In this document: positions 33,507-41,692 of the stretch, piece after piece | How the letters are laid out: every line of letters begins with the position of its first letter | Numbering within the stretch: position 1 is the stretch's first letter | Source: Oscillospiraceae bacterium | GTDB lineage: Bacteria; Bacillota; Clostridia; Oscillospirales; Ruminococcaceae | Direction: 5' to 3' | Assembly (NCBI GenBank): GCA_019423755.1 | Contig: JAHZAU010000001.1 | Span: forward strand, 134,701 to 198,700 | DNA: 64,000 nt | Position numbers and translations under genes: made by a program | Notes under the pieces: model-generated | Databases searched by the model: none | The model's input: the letters and a program-made list of their open reading frames with translations, nothing else | What the model was told of the DNA's origin: nothing

Positions 33507-34472
33507 ATGAGCATCCGCTCCCTTCTGCAAACCGCCCTGGACCGGCTTTCGGCCGGAGAACCCCTTGTTTTGGTGACGGTGGCCGCCTCCCAGGGCTCCA
33601 CCCCCCGCTCTGCCGGCGCTTGGATGCTGGTGGGGCAGCAGGGGCTTTTGTGCGGCACCATCGGCGGCGGCGCGCTGGAATACCACTGCCAGCAGTTGGC
33701 TGCCTCCCTGGTTCCCAGCTCCCCCGGGCGGCTGGAAACCTTCTCCCTCACCGACGCCGAGGCCGGCGGCCTGGGGATGATCTGCGGCGGCAGCACCCAG
33801 GTGCTGTTTACCCCGCTTTCCGATCCGTCCCCCTTCGCTGCGGCCCAGGAGCTGCTGCTGGAAGGCTGCCCCGCCTGGCTCTGCCTGCCGCTGGACGGCT
33901 CCGCGCCCCATGCAGTGTCTGCCCCAGAAGGACAGCTCCCCGCCAAGGCGCAAATTGCCGACTGGCAAGGAAAGGCGGTGCTGGCGCTACCGCTGCGGGA
34001 GCCGGGACGCTTCTTCCTCATCGGAGCGGGGCACGTGGCCCGGGAGCTGGGGCGGCTGCTGGAACAGCTGGAATACCCCTACCTGGTGGCCGACGACCGG
34101 CCGGACTTTGCCTGCCGGGAGCGCTTTGGCGGAGCGCTGGCCTGCCTGACCTTGTCCTGCGACCGGCTGGGCGAGGGCCTTTGCGGGCCCTTTGCCCCCA
34201 CCGCCCAGGACGGCTTCTGCATCATGACCCGCGGCCACCAGGGGGACCTGGACGCGGTGCGCTTTGCCCTCGGCACCCCCGCCGGGTACATCGGCCTCAT
34301 GGGCGGGCGGCAGAAGCGCCAGCAGATCTTTGCCCAGCTGGAAAGCGAGGGCTTCTCCGACGCCCGCCAGCGCATCCAAAGCCCCATCGGCCTGGACATC
34401 TCCGCCCAGACCCCGGCGGAGATCACCGTCTCGGTGGCGGCGCAGCTTATCGCCTGGCGCAATCAAAAGTAA
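33507..34472 (+). CDS. xdhC: XdhC/CoxI family molybdenum hydroxylase maturation factor
   Basis: A 321-residue maturation protein that in relatives binds Mo cofactor and promotes its sulfuration before insertion into xanthine dehydrogenase-type enzymes. The N-terminal domain has TVAASQGSTPRSAGAWMLV and IGGGALEYHCQQ; the C-terminal Rossmann domain has FFLIGAGHVARELGRLL and GYIGLMGGRQKRQQIF. ATG at 33507 after GGAGGT. Last gene of the operon. Confidence 0.92.
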   Translation: MSIRSLLQTALDRLSAGEPLVLVTVAASQGSTPRSAGAWMLVGQQGLLCGTIGGGALEYHCQQLAASLVPSSPGRLETFSLTDAEAGGLGMICGGSTQVLFTPLSDPSPFAAAQELLLEGCPAWLCLPLDGSAPHAVSAPEGQLPAKAQIADWQGKAVLALPLREPGRFFLIGAGHVARELGRLLEQLEYPYLVADDRPDFACRERFGGALACLTLSCDRLGEGLCGPFAPTAQDGFCIMTRGHQGDLDAVRFALGTPAGYIGLMGGRQKRQQIFAQLESEGFSDARQRIQSPIGLDISAQTPAEITVSVAAQLIAWRNQK

Positions 34473-34483
34473 AAAACCTATGC

Positions 34484-34523
34484 AAAACGGGACAGGACCA
34501 CGATTGGTCCTGTCCCGTTTTTT
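34484..34523. terminator. Terminator after xdhC (bidirectional)
   Basis: A 17-base-pair stem, AAAACGGGACAGGACCA with its complement, short loop and T run. Also serves the opposing gene at 34538. Confidence 0.92.
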
Positions 34524-34537
34524 GTCGTTTTGCGGTT

Positions 34538-35587
34538 TTATACCCCCAGCTCGGCAAACAGCTCCGGCACGGTGGTCATCTTCTCCAAACGCCAGGCGTT
34601 TTCCCCGCAGAACACCAGGCCCTCGTCGGTCTGGCCGTCCACGGCGTGGATCAGCGCCTGGGTGATGCAGTAAGGGGTGGTTGCCGGGTCGCAATGCTCC
34701 AAGCAGCCGGTGCAGCGGCGGACCGGCTGACGGCCCTCCTCCCGCTGGCGGACAAAGGGGTTACGGATAGCCCGTCCCGGCATCCCAACCGGGCTGGGGA
34801 CGATGACGATATCCTCCCGCTTGGCGTCCAGATACGCCTGCTTAAAGGCCGGGGAAGCGTCGCACTCCTCGGTTACCACAAAGCGGGTGGCCATCTGCAC
34901 CCCGGCGCAGCCCAGGGAAAGCCAGTGGTCGATGTCCGCCCGGTCGTACACCCCGCCGCCGAACACCACCGGGATGCGTTTGGCGTACTTCTGCTCGTAC
35001 TCCGCCACGATTTCCAAGATCTCCCGCACGGCGGCATCGATATCCGGGCAGCCGTCCAGTTCTTCCCGGCTGTAGCCCAGGTGGCCGCCGGCCTTCGGGC
35101 CTTCGATGACCACCAGGTCCGCCGTGGTGTGGTAGCGGCGGTCCCACATCTTCAGGATCACCTTGGCGGATTTGGGCGGGGAAACGATAGGCGCCAGCTT
35201 CACCGGGCTGCCCTGGGTCAGGGCGGGAAGATTGGTAGGCAGGCCGGCCCCGGAGATGATCAGGTCCACGCCGGATTCCACGCAGCAGCGGACATAATCC
35301 TCATAGTGGCGCATGGCGCACATGATGTTCACCCCGATGCGTCCGCCGCCGCTCCGCTCCTTGGCCCGGGCGATTTCCCGCTTGAGGGCACGCAGGTTGG
35401 CGCCCAACGGGTCCTTGGTGAAGTCCGGCTCCCGCCAGCCCGGCTGGGCCGCAGAAAGGACGCCGATGCCCCCGGCTCGGGACACTGCCCCCGCCAAAGA
35501 GGACAAACTTACCCCGATGCCCATCCCTCCCTGGATGATGGGCACCGGCACACTCCAATCGCCGATGGTCAGTGGCGGCAAACTCAT
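34538..35587 (-). CDS. Nitronate monooxygenase-like flavoprotein (2-nitropropane dioxygenase family)
   Basis: A 349-residue TIM-barrel FMN protein: IIQGGMGIGVSLSSLAGAVSRAGG at the start, IEGPKAGGHLG near the catalytic His, and GGGVYDRADIDHWLSLGCAGVQMATRF for the FMN phosphate. Family members oxidise nitronates or, in the FabK branch, reduce enoyl-ACP; the exact role here is open. Start at 35587 (AGGGG upstream). It has its own promoter and an adjacent palindrome (35625-35641). Confidence 0.85.
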   Translation of the reverse strand: MSLPPLTIGDWSVPVPIIQGGMGIGVSLSSLAGAVSRAGGIGVLSAAQPGWREPDFTKDPLGANLRALKREIARAKERSGGGRIGVNIMCAMRHYEDYVRCCVESGVDLIISGAGLPTNLPALTQGSPVKLAPIVSPPKSAKVILKMWDRRYHTTADLVVIEGPKAGGHLGYSREELDGCPDIDAAVREILEIVAEYEQKYAKRIPVVFGGGVYDRADIDHWLSLGCAGVQMATRFVVTEECDASPAFKQAYLDAKREDIVIVPSPVGMPGRAIRNPFVRQREEGRQPVRRCTGCLEHCDPATTPYCITQALIHAVDGQTDEGLVFCGENAWRLEKMTTVPELFAELGV

Positions 35588-35624
35588 AGCAACAACCCCT
35601 ATATCATGAAATTCATCCGTAAAC

Positions 35625-35641
35625 ATAGTTTTAAATACTAT
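35625..35641. promoter_or_regulatory. Candidate operator downstream of the nitronate monooxygenase promoter
   Basis: ATAGTTTTAAATACTAT, near-perfect palindrome 15 bases beyond the -10 element of the minus-strand promoter. Binding protein unknown. Confidence 0.45.
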
Positions 35642-35655
35642 ATCAGGCAATGATT

Positions 35656-35684
35656 AGTATACGGTATTTTCCTGCCGGTGTCAA
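35656..35684 (-). promoter_or_regulatory. Promoter of the nitronate monooxygenase-like gene
   Basis: Minus-strand TTGACA (35684-35679), 17-base spacer, TATACT (35661-35656). Confidence 0.8.
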
Positions 35685-36112
35685 CCGATTTTCGCCGGCG
35701 GGGGTGAAAATCCTTCCTATATCTCCCACAACCGTTCTTTGGGGAAAAACCGTATTTTGGTGCGATTTTCTAGGGATTCCCTGTCCTTTGACGACCTTAA
35801 TTTCTTTTATTTGTCCTTTATTAACGTATTATTAGTAAATATATCTATAAAATTAAAGATTATTCTGTCATAAATATTAGAATTTTGAAAACTCCGGTTG
35901 ACATGACAGGGAATTTATCTATAATTATGGACGTAGGGACCGTGATTATATACAATTATCATGTGTTTTATGTAGTTAAATAATCGGATTGCACAAAACA
36001 GATTATTTTAAAAGACAAATTAAAGACGTGATAGTTCTCCTGTGCGCGCCAGGGCGGTCTCCTCGTCAAAACTTCTATTATGAAATGAAAATAGGACAAA
36101 GGAGGATTTTCC
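35685..36112. other. AT-rich intergenic leader of the transporter gene
   Basis: No gene seen. It is conspicuously AT-rich against its surroundings. It contains the transporter promoter (35898-35925), a ~180-base untranslated leader and an inverted repeat AAATAATC-N15-GATTATTT (35978-36008) that could be an operator or an RNA hairpin. Confidence 0.55.
35898..35925 (+). promoter_or_regulatory. Promoter of the transporter-M20 peptidase cluster
   Basis: TTGACA (35898-35903), 16-base spacer, TATAAT (35920-35925); close to consensus. Confidence 0.75.
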
Positions 36113-37327
36113 GTGACATTTTGGAATCCACTGACCTGTCTGACAGGTTGTTTAGTCGTTTACGCCATCGGTGAATTTCTTTCTAAGAAAACAAAAGGCG
36201 TGGTGTCTTCCCTGCTCTTTGCCTGCATCCTGTTCCTGGCTGGTTTCTGGACTGGCATCCTGCCCGCTGACATCACCACCCAGTCCGGCCTGACCACCGT
36301 CATGAGCAACTTCGGTACCGCTTTGATGATCACCAACATCGGTACCCTCATCGACCTGGAAGAGCTCATCAGCGAATGGAAGACCGTGGTCATCGCCCTG
36401 TGCTCCATCGCCGCCATCGCTCTTATCTGCTTCACCGTCGGTTCCTGGCTCTTCGGCCGCGAATACGCGCTGATCGCCGCACCTCCGGTAGCTGGTTCCA
36501 CCGTTGCCGGTATCATCGTCACCGCTGCCGCCGAAGCAGCACAGCGTCCGGAACTGGCTGCCTTCGCCGTTCTGGTGCTTTCCTTCCAGAAGTTCTTCGG
36601 TATCCCCGTTTCCACCTGGGGCATCCGCAAGGACCTGAAAGAGAAGCTGGCCAACGGCTACTTTGACACCTCTGCTTCTGCACGCAACCGCATCAAACTC
36701 CCCAGCATGCGCATCTTCCCCGAAACCCCCAAGCACCTGCGCTCCAGCATCGTTTACCTGACCAAAGTTGCTATCGTGGCCTGCATCGCTGACTTCGCGG
36801 GCAAAGCGACCCTGATCCCCGGCTCCGACCCGGCCAACTACTGGCTCAACCCCAACATCGCCTGTCTGCTCTTCGGTATGATCTTTGCCCGTCTGGGCTT
36901 CCTGGAGAAGGATATCTTTGTGAAATCCGGCTCCTCCGGCATCATCACCTTCGGTCTGCTGCTGATGCTGCCCGGCAGCTTGGCAAAGGTTTCTCCCTCC
37001 TCCCTGCTGCAGATGATCGTCCCCACCTTCGGCATCCTGATCCTCTGCTCCATCGGCATCGTCCTGGTCTGCGGCCTGGTTGGTAAATTCCTGGGCTACT
37101 CTCCCACGACCTCTGCCGCCATCGGCGCCACCTGCATGCTGGCCTACCCGGCTACCCAGATCATCTCCACCGAGTGCGTGGAGTCCACTATGGAAAACGC
37201 CACCGAGGAACAGCGCAAGAACGCTATGGACTACATCCTGCCCAAGATGATCATCGGTGGTTTCGTCACCGTTACCATCGCCTCCGTGGCCTTCGCCAGC
37301 CTCATCGGACCGATGATCTTCCAGTAA
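36113..37327 (+). CDS. Polytopic membrane transporter, GltS/KdgT-like
   Basis: A 404-residue protein with ~10-12 hydrophobic helices and repeated Gly/Ala/Thr-rich helix breaks (PPVAGSTVAGIIVTAAAEAA; SAAIGATCMLAYPATQI), as in sodium-coupled carboxylate carriers. Family not securely recognised; it resembles the GltS/2-keto-3-deoxygluconate permease type. The start is GTG at 36113 after AAAGGAGG. It is followed by two M20 hydrolases, so the substrate may be a peptide, acyl-amino acid or aminobenzoyl-glutamate-like compound. Codon use is biased to C-ending codons, as in strongly expressed genes. Confidence 0.65.
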   Translation: MTFWNPLTCLTGCLVVYAIGEFLSKKTKGVVSSLLFACILFLAGFWTGILPADITTQSGLTTVMSNFGTALMITNIGTLIDLEELISEWKTVVIALCSIAAIALICFTVGSWLFGREYALIAAPPVAGSTVAGIIVTAAAEAAQRPELAAFAVLVLSFQKFFGIPVSTWGIRKDLKEKLANGYFDTSASARNRIKLPSMRIFPETPKHLRSSIVYLTKVAIVACIADFAGKATLIPGSDPANYWLNPNIACLLFGMIFARLGFLEKDIFVKSGSSGIITFGLLLMLPGSLAKVSPSSLLQMIVPTFGILILCSIGIVLVCGLVGKFLGYSPTTSAAIGATCMLAYPATQIISTECVESTMENATEEQRKNAMDYILPKMIIGGFVTVTIASVAFASLIGPMIFQ

Positions 37328-37350
37328 ACCTCTCAACTTTCTATACATCG

Positions 37351-37379
37351 GGCCGGGGAAGGGCTTCCCTTCCCCGGCC
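37351..37379 (+). terminator. Strong hairpin between transporter and M20 gene
   Basis: Perfect 13-base-pair stem GGCCGGGGAAGGG/CCCTTCCCCGGCC with CTT loop. No T run follows, so it may stabilise the upstream mRNA rather than terminate. Confidence 0.6.
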
Positions 37380-37423
37380 TCTCCTCATGAATCCAGTCTT
37401 TCGATAAAAAGGAGTTGTTTTAT

Positions 37424-38806
37424 ATGATCGGTACCCTTGCCATCCAAGAAATCGAAGCCAAGCGCGCCCGCCTGGACGAGCTGAGCCGCAAGATCTGGGA
37501 AAAACCCGAAGCCGGCTTCAAAGAGTACGAGGCCTGCAAAAACGTTTCGGAATTCCTGCGGGAAGAAGGCTTTACCGTTGAGGTAGGCGTCGGCGGCGTC
37601 CCCACCGCCATCAAGGCAAGCTACGGCTCCGGCCACCCCGTTATCGGCTTTATGGGCGAATTTGACGCCCTGCCTGGCCTGAACCAGAAGGTCTCCACCG
37701 AAAAGGAAGCCTTTGTGGAAGGCGCTTACGGCCACGGCTGCGGCCACAACCTGCTCTGCACCGCCCATGTGGGCGCTGTGGTAGGCCTCAAGGAGGAGAT
37801 GGCCCGGCTGAACCTGCCCGGCACCATCGTCTACTACGCCTGCCCCGGCGAAGAGCTGCTCACCGGCAAACCCCTCATGGCCCGCGGCGGCGCCTTTGAG
37901 GGCCTGGATGTGGCCATCAACTTCCACCCCAACAAGGTCAACGAGGCCACCGTCGGCGTGTCCACCGCCGTCAACTCCATGAAGTTCCACTTTACCGGAA
38001 AATCCGCCCACGCTGCCAACTCCCCGGAAAACGGCCGCAGCGCCCTGGACGCCGTGGAGCTGACCGACATTGGTGCCAACTACCTGCGTGAGCATGTGAC
38101 CTCCGACGTACGCATCCACTACACCATCACCGACGGCGGCATCGTGCCCAACGTGGTGCCGGATAAGGCCAGCGTCTGGTATTACGTCCGCGCCTTCAGC
38201 CGGGAAGCGGTGGAGGACGCCTACGAGCGCCTGATCAAGGTGGCCAAGGGCGCCGCCATGATGACCGAGACCGAAGTGGAGGTCGAATTCCTCGGCGGCT
38301 GCTACAATACCATGAACAACGAAGTGCTGGCAAACCTGGTGGCCGACTGCATGAACCAGATCCCCCAGGAGCCCTGGACCCAGGAGGAGCAGGACTTTGC
38401 CGCCGCCCTGGACGCACAGGTCCCGGCTTCCACCGAGGCCATGCGCAAAAAATACGACCTGCCCGAAAGCACCCACCTGTACACCGGCCCCGGCATGGTC
38501 ACCAACTTCAACAGCTACGGCTCCACCGACATCGGCGACGTGATGCACCTGGTGCCCACCGCTTACTTCTTCACCTGCTGCACCAGCCTGGGCGCTCCGG
38601 TACATAGCTGGCAGTTCTGCTCCTGCGCCGGCAGCTCCATCGGTGAAAAAGGCATGATCTACGCCGCCAAGGTTATGGCCATGTACGGCGCCCGCATCCT
38701 CAACGATCCTTCCATCGTCACCGAGGCCAAAAAGATCTTCGACAAGCAGATGGCCGGCAAGCAGTACAAATGCCCCATCCCCGACAGCGTGGGCGTACCG
38801 CAGTAA
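37424..38806 (+). CDS. M20D family amidohydrolase, AbgB-like
   Basis: A 460-residue zinc-type amidohydrolase similar to AbgB, which cleaves p-aminobenzoyl-glutamate. Metal-binding segments: GEFDALPGL, GHGCGHNLLCTAHVGAVVGL and CPGEELLTGKPLMAR; the dimerisation (lid) domain starts near VGVSTAVNSMKFHFTGKSAHA. The start at 37424 follows AAAAAGGAG. It lies between the transporter and another M20 gene, suggesting uptake followed by hydrolysis. AbgA is not obvious, so the natural substrate may differ. Confidence 0.82.
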   Translation: MIGTLAIQEIEAKRARLDELSRKIWEKPEAGFKEYEACKNVSEFLREEGFTVEVGVGGVPTAIKASYGSGHPVIGFMGEFDALPGLNQKVSTEKEAFVEGAYGHGCGHNLLCTAHVGAVVGLKEEMARLNLPGTIVYYACPGEELLTGKPLMARGGAFEGLDVAINFHPNKVNEATVGVSTAVNSMKFHFTGKSAHAANSPENGRSALDAVELTDIGANYLREHVTSDVRIHYTITDGGIVPNVVPDKASVWYYVRAFSREAVEDAYERLIKVAKGAAMMTETEVEVEFLGGCYNTMNNEVLANLVADCMNQIPQEPWTQEEQDFAAALDAQVPASTEAMRKKYDLPESTHLYTGPGMVTNFNSYGSTDIGDVMHLVPTAYFFTCCTSLGAPVHSWQFCSCAGSSIGEKGMIYAAKVMAMYGARILNDPSIVTEAKKIFDKQMAGKQYKCPIPDSVGVPQ

Positions 38807-38852
38807 TCGTCCCCGGACCCACTGCCTTTCTTAAAACAAGGAGGTTTTGGAG

Positions 38853-40043
38853 ATGAACACCATCAAACAAGAAGCCCAAGCCCTTCTGCCCGACCTGCAG
38901 CGCTGGCGGCGGGACCTGCACCAGATGCCCGAAGTGGGCCTACAGCTGCCCCAGACCGCTTCCTACGTCTTTGCCGAACTGCAGAAGATGGGCTATGAGC
39001 CCTACTACCTGACCGAAAGCGGCATCGTGGCGGTGCTGGAAGGCCCCCACCCGGGCCGGACCATCCTGCTGCGGGCCGATATGGACGCCCTCCCCATGGA
39101 AGAGGACAGCGGTCTTAGCTTTTCCAGCCGCAACCCCGGCGCCAGCCACACCTGCGGCCATGACACCCACACCGCCATGCTGCTGGGCGCCGCCCGCCTG
39201 CTTATGGAGCACCGGGACCAGCTGCACGGCCGGGTGAAGCTCATGTTCCAGCCGGGCGAAGAAGGCGCCGGTGGCTGCAAGCAGATGATCGACGCCGGTG
39301 TGCTGAAAAACCCCGCTCCGGACGCCGCCATCGCGCTGCATCAGGTGGTCACCCGCCACGGGATGCCTTCCGGCATCCTCGGCTACACCGCCGGTACCGC
39401 CATGGCCTCGGCGGACGTCTTCCGCATCACCGTCCGCGGCAAAGCCTGCCACGGCGCTGCCCCGGAGCTGGGCATCAGCCCCATCCACATCCTGGTGCAG
39501 ATCTACAACCTGCTGCAGACCATCGAGTTCTGTGAAAAACCCCGGGCCGACGCCCTTTCCATCAGCGTGGGACAGATCCACGCCGGCACCGCCAGCAACA
39601 TCATTCCCGGGGAAGGCTGGCTTTCCGGCAGCATCCGCGCCTACCAGCCCGCTACCCGGGAGCTGGCCCGCCGCCGGATGGGGGAGATCGTCTCCTCCAC
39701 CGCTGCCCTGCTGGGCGGAGAAGCGCAGCTGGAATTCCTCAGCGAGCTGCCCCCCACCTGCAACGACCCGCAGCTGGGCGAGGACCTGTTCTCCTACACC
39801 CAGGAGCTTCTGGGACCGGAAGAAAGCGTCCGCATGGACGGCTGCATGGGCTCCGAGGACTTTGCCGAGATCACCTGCCGGGTACCCAGCGTTTACTTCC
39901 GCCTGAGCATGGGCAGCTGGGAAGAAGGCTACCACGTCAACAGCCACAACGGCCGGGTACTCTTTGATGAATCCGCCATGCCAAACGGCGCCGCCACCTA
40001 CGCCTGGTGCGCCCTGCGCTGGCTGGAGGAACACGCTAACTAA
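38853..40043 (+). CDS. M20D family N-acyl-amino-acid amidohydrolase
   Basis: A 396-residue metallo-amidohydrolase of the hippurate hydrolase/N-acetyl-diaminopimelate deacetylase group. Signatures: WRRDLHQMPEVGLQLPQT, LRADMDALPMEEDSGL, HTCGHDTHTAMLLGAARLL, QPGEEGAGGCKQMIDAG and the late GSEDFAEI metal ligand. Start at 38853, eight bases after AAGGAGG. Third gene of the cluster; would release amino acids from acyl or aminoacyl conjugates in the cytoplasm. Confidence 0.87.
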   Translation: MNTIKQEAQALLPDLQRWRRDLHQMPEVGLQLPQTASYVFAELQKMGYEPYYLTESGIVAVLEGPHPGRTILLRADMDALPMEEDSGLSFSSRNPGASHTCGHDTHTAMLLGAARLLMEHRDQLHGRVKLMFQPGEEGAGGCKQMIDAGVLKNPAPDAAIALHQVVTRHGMPSGILGYTAGTAMASADVFRITVRGKACHGAAPELGISPIHILVQIYNLLQTIEFCEKPRADALSISVGQIHAGTASNIIPGEGWLSGSIRAYQPATRELARRRMGEIVSSTAALLGGEAQLEFLSELPPTCNDPQLGEDLFSYTQELLGPEESVRMDGCMGSEDFAEITCRVPSVYFRLSMGSWEEGYHVNSHNGRVLFDESAMPNGAATYAWCALRWLEEHAN

Positions 40044-40079
40044 CGCCCCTCTCTTTTATGACCCAACCCATAGAAACGC

Positions 40080-40123
40080 AAACCGCCTTCCGTCAAAGAG
40101 ATAGAAGGCGGTTTGTGTTTTGT
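40080..40123. terminator. Convergent terminator after the M20 genes
   Basis: AAACCGCCTTC (40080-40090) pairs with GAAGGCGGTTT (40104-40114), then GTGTTTTG. Shared with the regulator gene on the other strand. Confidence 0.8.
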
Positions 40124-40136
40124 TGTATATGGGGGT

Positions 40137-41495
40137 TTATTCTTGCTCTTCCGGGGTCTTGAGCAGGATGTGGTAGACCCGTTCCGGCCGCCCTTTGGTG
40201 GCGGTCTGCTTTTCGTAGAGGATCTCCGCCTCGCCGTGGCGCATGAGGGTGCTCAGCAGGCGGTTGGCGCTGCGGACGGTGATGTCCAGGGTGGAGGCCA
40301 GCGCCTGGGAGGTCACCTGGTCGTTGCCGATGCGCTCCAGCGCCGACAGGATGCGCTGCACCGTCATGGTGGACAGCTGGGTCTTGCGGGACATCTCCTG
40401 GATGTAGGGGGTCACCTTGGTGGAGACGGTCATGGCCTTGCCCTCCCGCAGGGGGCCGACCATCTCGTCCTGCTCGTTGATCAGATAGCTGTAAGGCTCC
40501 GCGTGGGCGGCGGACTCCCGGTTGGCGCTGACGGCGTTGCCCATGGCGTGGGCCACGTCCTGCCCCAAACCGTAGCCGATGCTGACCCCAAAGGGGCATT
40601 TTTCCCGCAGCCAGGCCCCCAGCGCGCAGCTGCGGAAGCCGTCGGTGATGCGGCGGATCTCCTTAAAGTGAGAAAAGACGTTGACCCCTTCCTCGTCCCG
40701 CTGGATGACGAAGCCCAGGCCGTTTTCCTGGCTGAACTCCGCCACCGCCCGTTCCAGCTGCTTGCAGCGGTGCTCCCGCAGCTCGGGGGAAAGCTCCTTG
40801 CCGTCCTCCGGCAGCCGCTTGGGGTTCAGGTTCAGGATGGCCAGCTGGTTGGCGGACATTTTGCGCAGTTCCACATCCTTAATCAGGCCGGTCAGCTCGC
40901 TGCGGATCAGTTCCAGATGCGGGTAGACAAAGTAGGTCTGGATGCCTTCGGCCTGCAGCCGGGGCATAATGCTGGAAAAGCGGGTAACCACATACTCGAT
41001 CTCCCCCTTCTGCCACCGGGTGATGTGCTTCTGCAGGATGCTGCGCTCCTTGGTCCCCAGCTCGGAGAGGGTATACAATGCGGTATTTTCGTAGATCTGG
41101 TTGATCAGCTGGGGGAAGGTCCCCTCCCGCAGGTACTGATTGAGCGGCAGCGGGTCCTCCACCCATTCCAGCAGGTCGAAGGAGCCCTTTTCCAGCTGCC
41201 AGTCGCTGTGTTCGTACATGGCCTTGAAAAAGACTTCATAGTAACACTGAGGGTCGGTACCGAAGGAGGCCAGCGGTTTTTTCAGGCGGTGGGCCCGCTT
41301 GATGATCGCCTCTTTGGGCACCGGTCCGCTGACCAGAAAACCGTCGAACTCCTCCTCCAGTTCCAGATACAGCTCGCCGACATGGATAAAGTCCCGGTAG
41401 ATAAACAGCTGGATTTCGCACCGGGGGTGGATGCGGCGCAGGGCGTCCCGGACATAGTCCTCCAAAAACTGGGCGGTGATCACGGCGATCTTCAT
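40137..41495 (-). CDS. Large one-component regulator with C-terminal winged helix
   Basis: A 452-residue protein. The N-terminal ~190 residues look like a PrpR-N-type sensor (AVITAQFLEDYVRDALRRI; LVSGPVPKEAIIKRA). The middle (~270-365) looks like a decayed GGDEF/cyclase fold, with GVSIGYGLGQDVAHAMGNAVSANRESA in place of GGDEF-like motifs. The C-terminal ~75 residues are a winged helix (STMTVQRILSALERIGNDQVTSQALASTLDITVRSANRLLSTLMRHG). It lies between the transporter/M20 genes and pepV, so it probably controls them. ATG at 41495. Confidence 0.7.
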   Translation of the reverse strand: MKIAVITAQFLEDYVRDALRRIHPRCEIQLFIYRDFIHVGELYLELEEEFDGFLVSGPVPKEAIIKRAHRLKKPLASFGTDPQCYYEVFFKAMYEHSDWQLEKGSFDLLEWVEDPLPLNQYLREGTFPQLINQIYENTALYTLSELGTKERSILQKHITRWQKGEIEYVVTRFSSIMPRLQAEGIQTYFVYPHLELIRSELTGLIKDVELRKMSANQLAILNLNPKRLPEDGKELSPELREHRCKQLERAVAEFSQENGLGFVIQRDEEGVNVFSHFKEIRRITDGFRSCALGAWLREKCPFGVSIGYGLGQDVAHAMGNAVSANRESAAHAEPYSYLINEQDEMVGPLREGKAMTVSTKVTPYIQEMSRKTQLSTMTVQRILSALERIGNDQVTSQALASTLDITVRSANRLLSTLMRHGEAEILYEKQTATKGRPERVYHILLKTPEEQE

Positions 41496-41603
41496 GGCAG
41501 AGGCTCCTTTCTTTCCGGTGAAAATGTGTCAATATTATATCACATTTTACCCCTTCTTGAAAGAAGGCTCCGCCAATTTGCCCCCCTTTGCCGCAAAGAG
41601 GGG

Positions 41604-41632
41604 TTGCCCATCGGGCGGTTTTTTGTTATATT
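41604..41632 (+). promoter_or_regulatory. Promoter of the pepV-like gene
   Basis: TTGCCC (41604-41609), 17-base spacer, TATATT (41627-41632). GTATAC just downstream may be part of an operator. Confidence 0.55.
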
Positions 41633-41692
41633 GTATACAGTATCCAATCAAAGCAATCGACCAACCATTCTAACAAAAGGAGCGAACCCACC

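Noticed and set aside
33341..35653. A 770-codon plus-strand open frame across modC, xdhC and the nitronate monooxygenase-like gene
   Set aside because: It crosses three real genes in other frames and a strong terminator; composition is that of a shadow.
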